Below the pieces are notes generated by a model that worked only from the letters and a program-made list of their open reading frames with translations, had not been told where the DNA came from and ran no database searches. 64,000 nt of DNA, from contig NZ_BAAAZR010000002.1 in the NCBI RefSeq assembly GCF_039537005.1, positions 1,013,281-1,077,280 on the forward strand, in the 5' to 3' direction. How positions within the stretch are numbered: position 1 is the first letter of the stretch; every line of letters begins with the position of its first letter. A program made the position numbers and the translations under genes. This DNA is from Sphaerisporangium flaviroseum. Lineage in GTDB: Bacteria > Actinomycetota > Actinomycetes > Streptosporangiales > Streptosporangiaceae. Shown here piece after piece: positions 40,491-49,347 of the stretch.

Positions 40491-41210
40491 GTGGCGCGAA
40501 AGCCGGACGAGCGGCCCCCGCAACTGAAGATTGCCGCTGACCTTCGGGCAAAGATCATGTCGGGGGAACTCGAGCCGGGCCAGAAGCTTCCCTCCACCGC
40601 CGAACTGGCAGAGACGTACGGCACCGCGGCGGCCACCGCGCACAACGCGACCAAGCTTCTCCAAGCCGAGGGATTCGCCTACGGCCAGGCCGGCAAGGGC
40701 GTGTTCGTCCGCGACCGGCACCCGTTCATCGTCCGCACCGCCGCCTACTTCGACCCGGCCGAGCGCGGTGTCACCTATCGGCTTCTCGACGTCGCAGAAG
40801 TCGACGCACCCAAGTCCGTCGCGGCCGAGCTGGGCGAGCCGCGGGCCGTACTGCGCCACCGCTTGATGCTGCGCGACGAAGAACCCGTCGAGGTGTCCTG
40901 GTCCTATTACCCGCTCAGCCTGGTCGCCGGGACCGCACTCAACCGCCGGGGACGCATCCAAGGGGGTGCGCCGGCCGTACTCGCCGAACTCGGCCACCCC
41001 GAGCGCGAATTCACCGACAGCGTCTCCGTGCGGCCACCCACCACAGAAGAAGCCGAACTCCTGGAACTCCCCGAGGGCATCCCCGTGATCCGACAGTTCC
41101 GCGTCGTCTACTCCGACAACGCGCGCCCGATTGAGGCATCTATCCTCATCAAGGGTGGCCATCTCTACGAGTTGAGATACCAGCAGCAAATCCCGGGTGA
41201 AGGCTCCTGA
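40491..41210 (+). CDS. GntR-family (HutC subfamily) transcriptional regulator
   Basis: The 239-aa protein has an N-terminal winged helix (LKIAADLRAKIMSGELEPGQ, KLPSTAELAETYGTAAATAH) and a UTRA domain (VDAPKSVAAELGEPRAVLRH to LYELRYQQQ). The start is GTG 40491 with GAGAGGA upstream. In AICEs such KorSA-type repressors hold transfer and excision genes off. The likely operators are at 39802-39893. Together with its UTRA-only neighbour it probably governs the divergent operon. Confidence 0.9.
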   Translation: MARKPDERPPQLKIAADLRAKIMSGELEPGQKLPSTAELAETYGTAAATAHNATKLLQAEGFAYGQAGKGVFVRDRHPFIVRTAAYFDPAERGVTYRLLDVAEVDAPKSVAAELGEPRAVLRHRLMLRDEEPVEVSWSYYPLSLVAGTALNRRGRIQGGAPAVLAELGHPEREFTDSVSVRPPTTEEAELLELPEGIPVIRQFRVVYSDNARPIEASILIKGGHLYELRYQQQIPGEGS

Positions 41211-41490
41211 CTCCTCCCGGAGTGCGCCGTACAGAACGGTCCTGGGGCCGACCGAGCAGCGTGGGCGGTGAGTGCCCCCTAAGCGGCCTTGCACAGCATG
41301 GTTTGACATGCCGTCATCGGGCGGCGAGGGTATGGGGCTGGCTTTTCAGGGACCGCAAGGGACAGGACCAGTGGGATCGCACAGCGCAGTCCGGATGCCA
41401 TGCAACGGTCCGCCTCATTCAAAGGAACTTGCGGCTATCTCGTGACCGGTATTGAGCGATAAGGTTCGTGGAAACGGATTGCGACCTGTA

Positions 41491-43758
41491 TCAAGTCCAC
41501 TGACATAGAATCCCCGTGCAGTCATCCTTAAAATCATAATCTCGCAGCCCGAGGTTTCGTTCGCAGGAGGTGATCGCTGTTCCGAAGACGCCTGAGTATC
41601 CCTTGGTATCCCATCGCCATGGGTGGCTCTTGCTCCCAGGTGGATGCGAGAGATCGGGCCCGGTCAAGATTAGCGGCATATTGGGGATAAGATTGCCGTT
41701 ATCGACTCGAATGGGCTTTGATCTCTCGACAAGTCCGCGTAGGTCGAGAAGTTCCTCAGGGGATAGCTCATTTTTGAGTGTCGCGAAGAGGAGAAGACAG
41801 CGTACATCTTTCTCGGAAAGCTTCTGTTGTAGAAACTCCAGATTGGAGATGTCGTTTGCATCAATCCGATTCGCGGTCTTGACTTCGCCGAGCACGGCGG
41901 TCCAGTCGCGATCAGGAAGGTAGGCCGCAACGTCGACCTCGATCTTGCGCTTACCAAGCGATACTTCAAGTCCGAACATATGAGGCAGTGAAGGCTCCTC
42001 GACGTGCCTCAACTGCCTCAACAAAGAAGTAGTCGCTAGCGCCGGAAGTAGGGCTTGGACCTGATCGGCGCGCAGGTGTGCTGCCAACCTGTAGCGCCAC
42101 TCGGGTTGAGTAAGTGAGTGAGAGAGGGCGAGGTTGAAGGGTTGCCCGCAGAACTCACATGTCATTGTCGTGGCCAAGTCATCGGCTGACACGTGGCGTT
42201 CTACTCGGCAATGGCTGCAATGAACGTTCAGGGTTGGAACGAATAGTCCACTGTGGAACAAGTAGTTTACCGCTCTTATCGCATAGTCCTTTGGCTCCAA
42301 GGTGTGTTCAAACAGCGGATCTGGCCACCCGCCTTTGTTGTCCTCCATCGTCCGGCGAAGGTATGGGAGCGGCACGCCAGTGTTTTTCCCCGCCGCAAGC
42401 TGAACCACTGCACGCAACCCGGGCTGGTTGAAGACGCCGCTGAATGGTCCGCCGAACTTCTCGGCCGCGCGGGATTGAAACTTGCCCACGTCTGACTGCG
42501 ACGTCGTCACAGCGTCGTCGTCAAAGAGAAGATGCATAACGTCATGGTTGTAGACAAAGGGAACGCCCACATGGTCATTATCAGCGTCGATTCCAAGCAC
42601 AATTCCTGAGTGCGCCACGCGCGCGTGCTCGATTCCATCCCTTCCAGAGGCATGTTGAAGCAGCGAGGAGTGGCGGCGATAGGGCGGTATGGAGGCCGTC
42701 AATCGAGGGTCTTGCCCCGTTACGCTGTGCAATTCAATGTCTGCTGCGATCGCGCCATGGGAGTAGGCGCGAGGTGCGCCTCTGAGAGGGAGAGTGGGGA
42801 GGGCGACATCGATCCAGCGAGCCTCCGGTCTGAAGTCGGCGCGAATAGAACGATTGAACGGCGTTCTAAGTCCTTGGAAGAGGAAGCGTGGCCAGCTTCC
42901 ACGCGCCGCGGGTCGCACTTTTGCACTGTCCCGTTCAGCTGCTGATCGGATTGCTATCGAGGTTTCGTCAGACGCGTCCTCAAGTCCCCAGACGGGTATA
43001 ACTCGTGGAACAGATTCTTTGCCGCTACCCGTTTGCATCTCGATGCTGGGGAGAGTCGATGACAAAAGGACACTCAGGAGCTCTGCGGTCCCATCGGCGG
43101 GCACGCCTATAATCTTCGTACCGTACGTGCGCATGTTCCAGAACTCGACAACGTCCGCTGGATGTTGGGGGCGGATGATATAGACGCCGATGAAATTGTC
43201 GAGGTAAGCGCGTGGCTTCGGTTGTACATGGAGCGAAGTAGCCTCAAGTGCGCCAATGATTGATGTGCTCACTTCGGGACGCGAAAAACACTGGGTATAT
43301 GGCGCAAGTCGCGGTCCCGTGTCATCAAGTGTCGGAGACAGTGGTAGGCCGAGGCAGTCTGGGAGGCCCCAGGTTGCCGCAAGCGTCAGGTCGGCAGGGT
43401 CATCCGAGGCCCACGTGGGTTGGACGAAATCAGCCGATGAATCAATGAACGAGCGGACCGGGAGCAGGCCTTTTCTGTAGCCGTCCTCCTCGCCAAACGG
43501 TCCCCAAGGGCCGCCGCCGGTCCACCTCCATCCGGGCTTTCTTAGGAGATCACCGAGGGGTCCGTCAAGCACATCCGCATGGAGGGAATCAACGTCGTAC
43601 TGCCCACCAAGTATTTCTAATTCAGCTATTGGCGCGCCTATGTCGAAAATCGGCATATAACGGCCACCCCACACTGAGCTGAGATTGCCGATAGCCGCGC
43701 GGACCGCCTCAGCAGAGGAAGTATCCGCAAGAACACCGACGCGCCATGGGCGGATCAT
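41491..43758 (-). CDS. Large cargo protein with zinc ribbon and PD-(D/E)XK-like nuclease motif
   Basis: The 755-aa product (ATG 43758 after GAGG; an ATG 36 nt upstream would give 767 aa) begins IRPWRVGVLADTSSAEAVRA, an alpha/beta opening I cannot assign. Counting from the longer start, a Cys4 ribbon lies at 526, 529, 546 and 549 (CSHC, CEFC). A C-terminal restriction-like motif follows, with Asp621 in KIEVDVAAYLPDRDW and GEVK at 636-639, then DISNLEFLQQKL. The DNA is clearly lower in GC than the neighbours. Its position between the regulators and attR is a typical cargo slot. A stand-alone nuclease used in anti-phage or anti-plasmid defence is my inference; no named system was recognised. Confidence 0.7.
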   Translation of the reverse strand: MIRPWRVGVLADTSSAEAVRAAIGNLSSVWGGRYMPIFDIGAPIAELEILGGQYDVDSLHADVLDGPLGDLLRKPGWRWTGGGPWGPFGEEDGYRKGLLPVRSFIDSSADFVQPTWASDDPADLTLAATWGLPDCLGLPLSPTLDDTGPRLAPYTQCFSRPEVSTSIIGALEATSLHVQPKPRAYLDNFIGVYIIRPQHPADVVEFWNMRTYGTKIIGVPADGTAELLSVLLSSTLPSIEMQTGSGKESVPRVIPVWGLEDASDETSIAIRSAAERDSAKVRPAARGSWPRFLFQGLRTPFNRSIRADFRPEARWIDVALPTLPLRGAPRAYSHGAIAADIELHSVTGQDPRLTASIPPYRRHSSLLQHASGRDGIEHARVAHSGIVLGIDADNDHVGVPFVYNHDVMHLLFDDDAVTTSQSDVGKFQSRAAEKFGGPFSGVFNQPGLRAVVQLAAGKNTGVPLPYLRRTMEDNKGGWPDPLFEHTLEPKDYAIRAVNYLFHSGLFVPTLNVHCSHCRVERHVSADDLATTMTCEFCGQPFNLALSHSLTQPEWRYRLAAHLRADQVQALLPALATTSLLRQLRHVEEPSLPHMFGLEVSLGKRKIEVDVAAYLPDRDWTAVLGEVKTANRIDANDISNLEFLQQKLSEKDVRCLLLFATLKNELSPEELLDLRGLVERSKPIRVDNGNLIPNMPLILTGPDLSHPPGSKSHPWRWDTKGYSGVFGTAITSCERNLGLRDYDFKDDCTGILCQWT

Positions 43759-43794
43759 TACGCGCCCTCGTGCCTCCGCCACGCCCTGTGTCAT

Positions 43795-44125
43795 GTTCTG
43801 ATCGTAGGGTCACCCTCGACAGCGCCGCGCCAAAAGAGAGCGAGAGTGATGTGCTGGGCGGGTTGATCTCATGAAGGGAGGTGTCTGCTGGCAGGAGCTG
43901 GCTTACACGCGAGAGGTCGCTGGTCAGCCTGGTGATGCTACCAGCAGCAATGACCTTGCTGTCGTCTCCGCAACCATCTAGGAGTTGGCTCCCTCCGGAA
44001 GCTGGCGTGCGTGTCTAACTGAGTGACAACACCAGGGCGCGAGCCCGCACATCTGCGAACGTCGACGGATGCATCGCGCCTAGTGACAGCGATGTTGAAC
44101 GTGATCCAACAATCGTGATCATTGC
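43795..44125. other. Non-coding right end of the element
   Basis: No gene is supported. GCTTACACGCGAGAGGTCGCTGGT at 43901-43924 resembles the anticodon and variable arm of a tRNA-Val with anticodon UAC, a possible fossil of another tRNA-targeted insertion. Confidence 0.4.
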
Positions 44126-44168
44126 TTCACACCGAAGAGGTCACTGGTTCGATCCCAGTATCGCCCAC
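44126..44168 (+). repeat. attR, 43-bp direct repeat
   Basis: Identical to 26885-26927, from the anticodon loop to the acceptor end of tRNA-Val. The 5' half of the tRNA is absent here, as expected for the distal junction. Confidence 0.93.
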
Positions 44169-44178
44169 ACAGGTCATA

Positions 44179-44210
44179 GGCCGCTTCCCTTCTGGGGAAG
44201 TGGCCTTTTT
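44179..44210 (+). terminator. Original tRNA-Val terminator
   Basis: GGCCGCTTCCC and GGGAAGTGGCC pair with one wobble, followed by TTTTT. It is the chromosomal counterpart of 26937-26962. Confidence 0.8.
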
Positions 44211-44755
44211 GATCTTCTGAGTGATCAGGCGAGACCCGTGCCGGACGCCGCCCATGTGACCGGATACCCGGCGCGGCATCCCGAGTAACAGGTGACGATG
44301 TGCGTCAGCCTGGCCCGCGCCTGCTCCGGCGGTGATCGTTCAAGCCGATGAGCCGGCGGTGTCCCACCGGCCCGGTCACGCACACACTCCGTTGAGATCC
44401 GTCGAATCGTTTCGAGTTCTGGACGGTATCGGGCTGAGCCGAGGGCGGCCCTCGGGGGACGTGCGGGACCGCACCGTGAAAGTTTCATACTCATTTCGCC
44501 ACTGTCTCTGGAAAAGCCTACCCAATCTTCGCCGGGGCTTGAAGGGGTGAGACGCCTAGGACATGATCAGGGTCACGTGGAGCTGGGGACCCGTGGTCGG
44601 CGCGGCGAGACCTTCGCTCGATGGATAAGCAAACATCCGCCTCCGATCTGATGGATAAGCATGCTTGATAGTCACAGTGAGCGGTCCGGTGGTCGGTTCG
44701 AATCGATTCGAATCACAGGGCTCGTCCCGGCCACGTGGCCAGAGGGGCAGGCCAC
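44211..44755. promoter_or_regulatory. Control region of the ribose-type ABC operon
   Basis: No gene is supported in these 545 bp. GATGGATAAGCA occurs twice (44620-44631 and 44650-44661), 30 bp apart. TTCGAATCGATTCGAA (44697-44712) is a perfect 16-bp palindrome 44 bp before the start codon. These look like regulator sites; no regulator gene is adjacent. Confidence 0.5.
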
Positions 44756-46189
44756 GTGCTGAAGATGGCCGGCATCGGCAAGAGCTTTCTGGGCGTCCGG
44801 GTTCTCAACGCGGTCGATCTGGAGGCGTCCGCCGGCGAGGTCCACGCGGTGGTGGGGGAGAACGGCGCGGGCAAGTCGACGCTCATGAAGATCCTCGCCG
44901 GGGTGCACACCCCGGACGAGGGGACGATCGAGATCGACGGCCGGAGCGTGACGTTCAGGCACCCGGTCGAGGCGCAGCGGGCCGGGGTGACGATCATCTA
45001 CCAGGAGCTCACCCTGCTGCCGCAGCGGACGGTGGCCGAGAACGTCTTCCTCGGCCGGGAACCCGTCCGGCGGGGGCTGGTCGACCGGAAGGCGATGGAA
45101 TGGGCGACCGGTGAGCTGCTGAGCTCGCTCGGGGAGGAGTCGTTCGGGCCGCGGGATCTCGTCCGGCGGCTCTCGGTCGCGCAGCAGCAGGTCGTCGAGA
45201 TCGCCAAGGCGGTGTCGCTGAACGCCCGGATCGTGGTGATGGACGAGCCGACCGCCGCCCTGGCCGGCCACGAGGTGGAGCTGCTCTACACGCTGGTGCG
45301 GCGGCTCACCGGGCGCGGCATCGCGGTCCTGTACATCTCGCACCGCCTTCGCGAGGTCTTCGAGCTCGCCGATCGCATCACCGTGCTCAAGGACGGCGCC
45401 CGGGTCACCACCGCGGAGGCCTCGACCCTGGACACCGCGGCCCTGGTCCGGCTGATGGTCGGCCGGGAGTTGGACTCCTACTACCCTCCCCGGGCGGCGG
45501 AACCGCCCGGAGAGGTGCTGCTGAGCGTGCGCGGCGGCGGAAACGCCAGACTGCACGGCATCGACCTCGACCTGCGCGCGGGAGAGATCGTCGGGGTGGC
45601 CGGACTGCAGGGCTCGGGCCGCACCGAGCTGGCCAAGGCGCTGTTCGGCGCGGAGCCCTTCACCAGCGGTGAGATGACGCCCCGCCGTCCCCGCTCGGCC
45701 CGCGAGGGCATCGCCGCGGGGATCGGCCTGGTCACCGAGGACCGCAAGGCCGAAGGGCTTCTGCTGAACCAGCGGGTGCGCGACAACGCCCTGCTCGTGG
45801 CCCGGGCCACCGGGAAGCACCGGCCCGGGATCGAGAAGCTGCTCGAACGCGTGCGGCTCAACCCGCCCCGGCCCACCCAGGAGGTCCGGCTGTTGTCGGG
45901 GGGCAACCAGCAGAAGGTCGTGCTGGCCAAATGGATGATGGTCGCGCCGCGCGTCCTGCTGTTCGACGAACCCACCCGTGGCGTCGACGTCGGCGCCAAG
46001 GCCGCCGTCCACGAGCTGATGCGCGAACTCGCCCGCGACGGCATGGCCATCTTGATGATCTCCTCCGAGCTTCCCGAACTCATCGGCATGAGCGATCGCA
46101 TCGTGGTGCTGCGGGACGGCCGGATCGCCGGAGAGCTGCCGGCCGGCTCCACCGAGGAGTCCGTGATGCGCCTGGCGGCCGCGTCATGA
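44756..46189 (+). CDS. Ribose-type sugar ABC transporter ATPase
   Basis: The 477-aa protein has two fused ABC domains, as in RbsA/MglA. The first has Walker A GENGAGKST, signature RLSVAQQQVVEIAKAVS and Walker B VVMDEPTAAL. The second has a degenerate P-loop (GLQGSGRTELAKALFG), signature LLSGGNQQKVVLAKW and VLLFDEPTRGVDVG. The start GTG at 44756 follows GGGG by 9 nt; an in-frame GTG 21 nt upstream exists. It opens an operon of four overlapping or near-overlapping genes for a CUT2 importer. Confidence 0.93.
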   Translation: MLKMAGIGKSFLGVRVLNAVDLEASAGEVHAVVGENGAGKSTLMKILAGVHTPDEGTIEIDGRSVTFRHPVEAQRAGVTIIYQELTLLPQRTVAENVFLGREPVRRGLVDRKAMEWATGELLSSLGEESFGPRDLVRRLSVAQQQVVEIAKAVSLNARIVVMDEPTAALAGHEVELLYTLVRRLTGRGIAVLYISHRLREVFELADRITVLKDGARVTTAEASTLDTAALVRLMVGRELDSYYPPRAAEPPGEVLLSVRGGGNARLHGIDLDLRAGEIVGVAGLQGSGRTELAKALFGAEPFTSGEMTPRRPRSAREGIAAGIGLVTEDRKAEGLLLNQRVRDNALLVARATGKHRPGIEKLLERVRLNPPRPTQEVRLLSGGNQQKVVLAKWMMVAPRVLLFDEPTRGVDVGAKAAVHELMRELARDGMAILMISSELPELIGMSDRIVVLRDGRIAGELPAGSTEESVMRLAAAS

Positions 46190-47187
46190 CCGAGCAGTTG
46201 AAGCTCCGGCGCGTCCCGGCCCAGGGCTCGTTTCTCCGGCGGCTGTCGGCCGACCGGCCCGCGCGTGCCGTCTACGTGGCGCTGGCCCTGCTCATCGTGC
46301 TGGGCTGGCTGCTGTTCGCTCTGGACGGCGGGCAGTTCCTCAGCCAGGAGAACATCGTCGGCATCCAGCAGCGATCGGCGGCACTGGGCATCGTCGCGGT
46401 AGGTCAGACCTTGGTGATCCTGGCCGGAAGCCTGGACCTCTCGGTGGCCTACCTGATCAGCCTGACCTCGCTGGTCGCGGCCGAGCTCATGGCGGGCGCC
46501 GGCGCGCGCGTGCCGGTCGCGGTCGCGGCGGTGCTGGCGGTGAGCGCGTTGACCGGACTGGTGAACGGCCTGATCGTCACCAGGCTCCGGGTGCACGCCT
46601 TCATCGCCACGCTCGGCGTCGCGCTGATCATCAGAGGGGCGCTCGACGAGCGGTACGACGGGCCGGCGGGCAGCGTGCCCGAGTCCTTCCAGCATCTGGG
46701 GTACGACCGCATCGGGCCGGTGCCGGTGTCGGCGCTGCTGCTGGCCGCGGTGGCGGCGTCCGCGTGGATCCTGCTCAGCCGGACGCGACTGGGATACCGG
46801 ATCTACGCGGTGGGCGGGGACACCGAGGTCGCGCGGCTGTCCGGCGTCCGTACCGAGCGGGTCGTGGTCGCCGCCCACGTGCTCTGCTCGGTCTGCGCCG
46901 GGATCGCCGGACTGCTGCTCGCCTCCCGGCTCGGAGCCGGTGCGCCGACGGTCGGGACCGACGGCGGATACGACCTGGAGTCGATCGCCGCGGTGGTGCT
47001 CGGCGGGACCGCCCTGGCCGGCGGCCGCGGCGGGGTCGCCGGGACCGTCGGCGGAGTCCTGATCCTGGCCGTCCTCGACAGCATCTTCAACCAGATGGAG
47101 GTCAACTCCTTCGCCAAGGACGTCGTGCGGGGCGTGGTCCTGGTGGCCGCCCTGGCGATCTACGCGCGCAGGAGGCGGGCCGCATGA
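46186..47187 (+). CDS. CUT2 sugar ABC transporter permease 1
   Basis: The 333-aa RbsC-like membrane protein has eight or more helices and the family motif ILAGSLDLSVAYLISLTSLV. It overlaps the ATPase stop by 4 nt (ATGA) and the next permease by 4 nt. AVGGDTEVARLSGVRTERVV is the cytoplasmic ATPase-contact loop of this family. Confidence 0.93.
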   Translation: MTEQLKLRRVPAQGSFLRRLSADRPARAVYVALALLIVLGWLLFALDGGQFLSQENIVGIQQRSAALGIVAVGQTLVILAGSLDLSVAYLISLTSLVAAELMAGAGARVPVAVAAVLAVSALTGLVNGLIVTRLRVHAFIATLGVALIIRGALDERYDGPAGSVPESFQHLGYDRIGPVPVSALLLAAVAASAWILLSRTRLGYRIYAVGGDTEVARLSGVRTERVVVAAHVLCSVCAGIAGLLLASRLGAGAPTVGTDGGYDLESIAAVVLGGTALAGGRGGVAGTVGGVLILAVLDSIFNQMEVNSFAKDVVRGVVLVAALAIYARRRRAA

Positions 47188-48116
47188 GACGTGCGCTGCC
47201 GATCTTCGTGGTGCTGGGTGGACTGCTGGTCGCGATCGCGGTCGTCAACCCGTACTTCCTGGAGCCGCCCGCCTTCCTCGCCTTCGTCAAACGGGCCGCT
47301 CCGCTGGTGATCCTCGCGGCCGGGCAGTACTTCGTCATCGTGTCCGGCGAGTTCGACCTGTCGGTCGGCTCCCTCGTCACCGCCGAGGTGGTGATCGCCG
47401 CCCGGCTCATCGACGGGTCCGCGGAGGCGACCTGGCCCGTGCTGGCCCTGTTGATCGTTTTCGGGCTGCTCATCGGGCTGGTCAACGGGGTCGTCTCCAC
47501 CCTGCTCCGCGTTCCGTCGTTCATCACGACGCTCGGGATGCTGCTGATCCTGTCGGGAGCGATCTTCCTGTGGACGGGCGGCGCGCCCCGGGGCGCCCTG
47601 TCCCCGCAGTTCCGGGAGCTGGGCCGGGGGAGTCTGGGCCCGGTGCCCTGGTCGGTGCTGATCCTCGTCGTGGTGGCGGCGGCCGCCGTCTACGTGATGC
47701 GCGCCGGTTTCGGCCACACGTTGGTCGCGGCGGGCGACAACGACCGGGCCGCGGCTCTGTCCGGTGTCCGCGTCGCCCGGGTGCGGACGGTGGCGTTCAT
47801 GATCTCCGGGCTGTCGGCGGCGGTCGCCGCGATCCTGCTCGGTGGCTTCGCCGGGGTGTCGGCACAGGTCGGCCAGGGTCTGGAGTTCCAGGCCATCACC
47901 GCTGTCGTGCTCGGCGGCGTGGCCCTCGGGGGCGGCCGCGGCTCCGTGGTCGCCGCGATGGCGGGCGCCTTCACCCTGGAGGCGCTGTTCACCCTGCTCA
48001 ACCTGTACGGCGTCTCGGGGGCGCTGGAGCCTGCCGTACAGGGCGTGATCATCATCGCCGCGGTGGCGCTGGGAGCCATGAGCCTCCCGCGCAGGAGAGC
48101 CGCGGCCACCTCGTGA
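47184..48116 (+). CDS. CUT2 sugar ABC transporter permease 2
   Basis: The 310-aa RbsC-like protein carries VIVSGEFDLSVGSLVTAEVV and AAGDNDRAAALSGVRVARVR. Two different permeases in one operon suggest a heterodimeric channel rather than the RbsC homodimer. Its start overlaps the preceding stop. Confidence 0.93.
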   Translation: MRRALPIFVVLGGLLVAIAVVNPYFLEPPAFLAFVKRAAPLVILAAGQYFVIVSGEFDLSVGSLVTAEVVIAARLIDGSAEATWPVLALLIVFGLLIGLVNGVVSTLLRVPSFITTLGMLLILSGAIFLWTGGAPRGALSPQFRELGRGSLGPVPWSVLILVVVAAAAVYVMRAGFGHTLVAAGDNDRAAALSGVRVARVRTVAFMISGLSAAVAAILLGGFAGVSAQVGQGLEFQAITAVVLGGVALGGGRGSVVAAMAGAFTLEALFTLLNLYGVSGALEPAVQGVIIIAAVALGAMSLPRRRAAATS

Positions 48117-48129
48117 TGGAAGGAAGACC

Positions 48130-49347
48130 ATGCCTTCATATTCGCGGCGGTTCCTCGCCGCCGCCGCGCTGGCCGTGCTGACGTTGCCGGCGACGGCGTG
48201 CACCAGCGACAGACCTTCGCCCTCCGCCTCCGCCTCCGCCGCGCCGGCCGGGTCCGCCGGGCCGGCGGACAAGGGCACCGGAGCGCAGTCGAAGTTCTTC
48301 GTGCAGGCCGACCACGACGCCCAGATGGCGATGCGCCGGGCCGAGCCGACCGGCTCGCCGGACAAGCCGTGGGAGCAGAGCATCGATCCGCGGCTCGTCG
48401 ACACCGCCGAGTACAAGAAGGCGGGGCCGTACCACCTGTGCTTCTCCAACGCCGCGGTCAACAACCCCTGGCGGCAGGTCGGCTGGAAGACCATGCAGGC
48501 GGAGGTCGCCCTGCACAAGGAGATCACGCGCTTCACCGCCCTGGACGCCGAAGGCAAGGACGACAAGCAGATCTCCGACATCGAGGAGCTGCGGAGCAAG
48601 GGCTGCGACGTGCTGATCATCTCGCCCAACACCACGGCGACGCTGACTCCCGCGGTGTCCGGGGCCTGCCCGAAGGTGCCGGTCATCGTGTTCGACCGGG
48701 GCGTCCAGACCGACTGCCCGGTCACCTTCATCAAGCCGATCGGCGGGTACGCCTTCGGCGCCGAGGCGGCCGAGTTCCTCATCGACAAGGTGCCGCCCGG
48801 CGGGAAGATCCTGGCGCTGCGCATCCTGCCCGGGGTGGACGTGCTGGAGACCCGCTGGTCGGCGGCGAAGGTCGCGTTCGACAAGAGCGACCTCGAGGTC
48901 GTCGGCGTGGAGTTCACCGACGGCGACGCCGCGAAGACCAAGAGCATCGTCAGCGACTACATCCAGCGCCACGGCAAGATCGACGGAGTCTGGATGGACG
49001 CGGGCGCCACCGCCGTCGCGGCCGTCGAGGCGTTCGAGGACGCGGGCCGGCCCGTACCGCCGATCAACGGCGAGGACCAGCAGGACTTCCTGGCGAAGTG
49101 GAGCGAGGCGAAGCTCACCGCGATCGCCCCGACCTATCCGACGTACCAGTGGCGTACCCCCGTCATCGCGGCGCTCAAGATCCTCAAGGGTGAGCAGGTG
49201 CCGAAGGTCTGGAACCTTCCGCAACCGACGATCACTCAGGAGAACCTCCCCACCTACCTCAAGCCCGGCATGCCGCCGCTGCACTACGCCCTGTGCGGCT
49301 GTGAGGACCTGCCCGGCTACCCCGAGAAGTGGGGCGGCGCGTCGTGA
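48130..49347 (+). CDS. Sugar-binding lipoprotein (RbsB-like)
   Basis: The 405-aa exported protein has a lipoprotein signal (RRFLAAAALAVLTLPATAC, lipobox ATAC), a Ser/Ala/Pro linker and a type-1 periplasmic-binding fold: YHLCFSNAAVNNPWRQVGWK, DIEELRSKGCDVLIISPNTT, VIVFDRGVQTDC and DGVWMDAGATAVAAVEAFED. GGAAGGAAG precedes the ATG. It delivers the sugar to the permeases encoded upstream. Its stop overlaps the epimerase start. Confidence 0.92.
   Translation: MPSYSRRFLAAAALAVLTLPATACTSDRPSPSASASAAPAGSAGPADKGTGAQSKFFVQADHDAQMAMRRAEPTGSPDKPWEQSIDPRLVDTAEYKKAGPYHLCFSNAAVNNPWRQVGWKTMQAEVALHKEITRFTALDAEGKDDKQISDIEELRSKGCDVLIISPNTTATLTPAVSGACPKVPVIVFDRGVQTDCPVTFIKPIGGYAFGAEAAEFLIDKVPPGGKILALRILPGVDVLETRWSAAKVAFDKSDLEVVGVEFTDGDAAKTKSIVSDYIQRHGKIDGVWMDAGATAVAAVEAFEDAGRPVPPINGEDQQDFLAKWSEAKLTAIAPTYPTYQWRTPVIAALKILKGEQVPKVWNLPQPTITQENLPTYLKPGMPPLHYALCGCEDLPGYPEKWGGAS

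Larger units (their letters stand above)
26885..44168. mobile_element. Integrated AICE (about 17.3 kb) in tRNA-Val
   Basis: The element is bounded by identical 43-bp repeats of the tRNA-Val 3' end. It carries a tyrosine integrase beside the left end, an HTH excisionase-like gene, prim-pol and helicase replication genes, an FtsK-type transfer protein, Spd-like small genes, GntR/UTRA regulators and a low-GC cargo gene. This gene set is that of an actinomycete integrative and conjugative element using a prim-pol replication module. Almost all genes run on the minus strand toward int. Confidence 0.92.

Noticed and set aside
44225..44494. 89-codon minus-strand frame beyond attR
   Set aside because: No ribosome site, no domain, atypical composition; it lies in the promoter region of the ABC operon.
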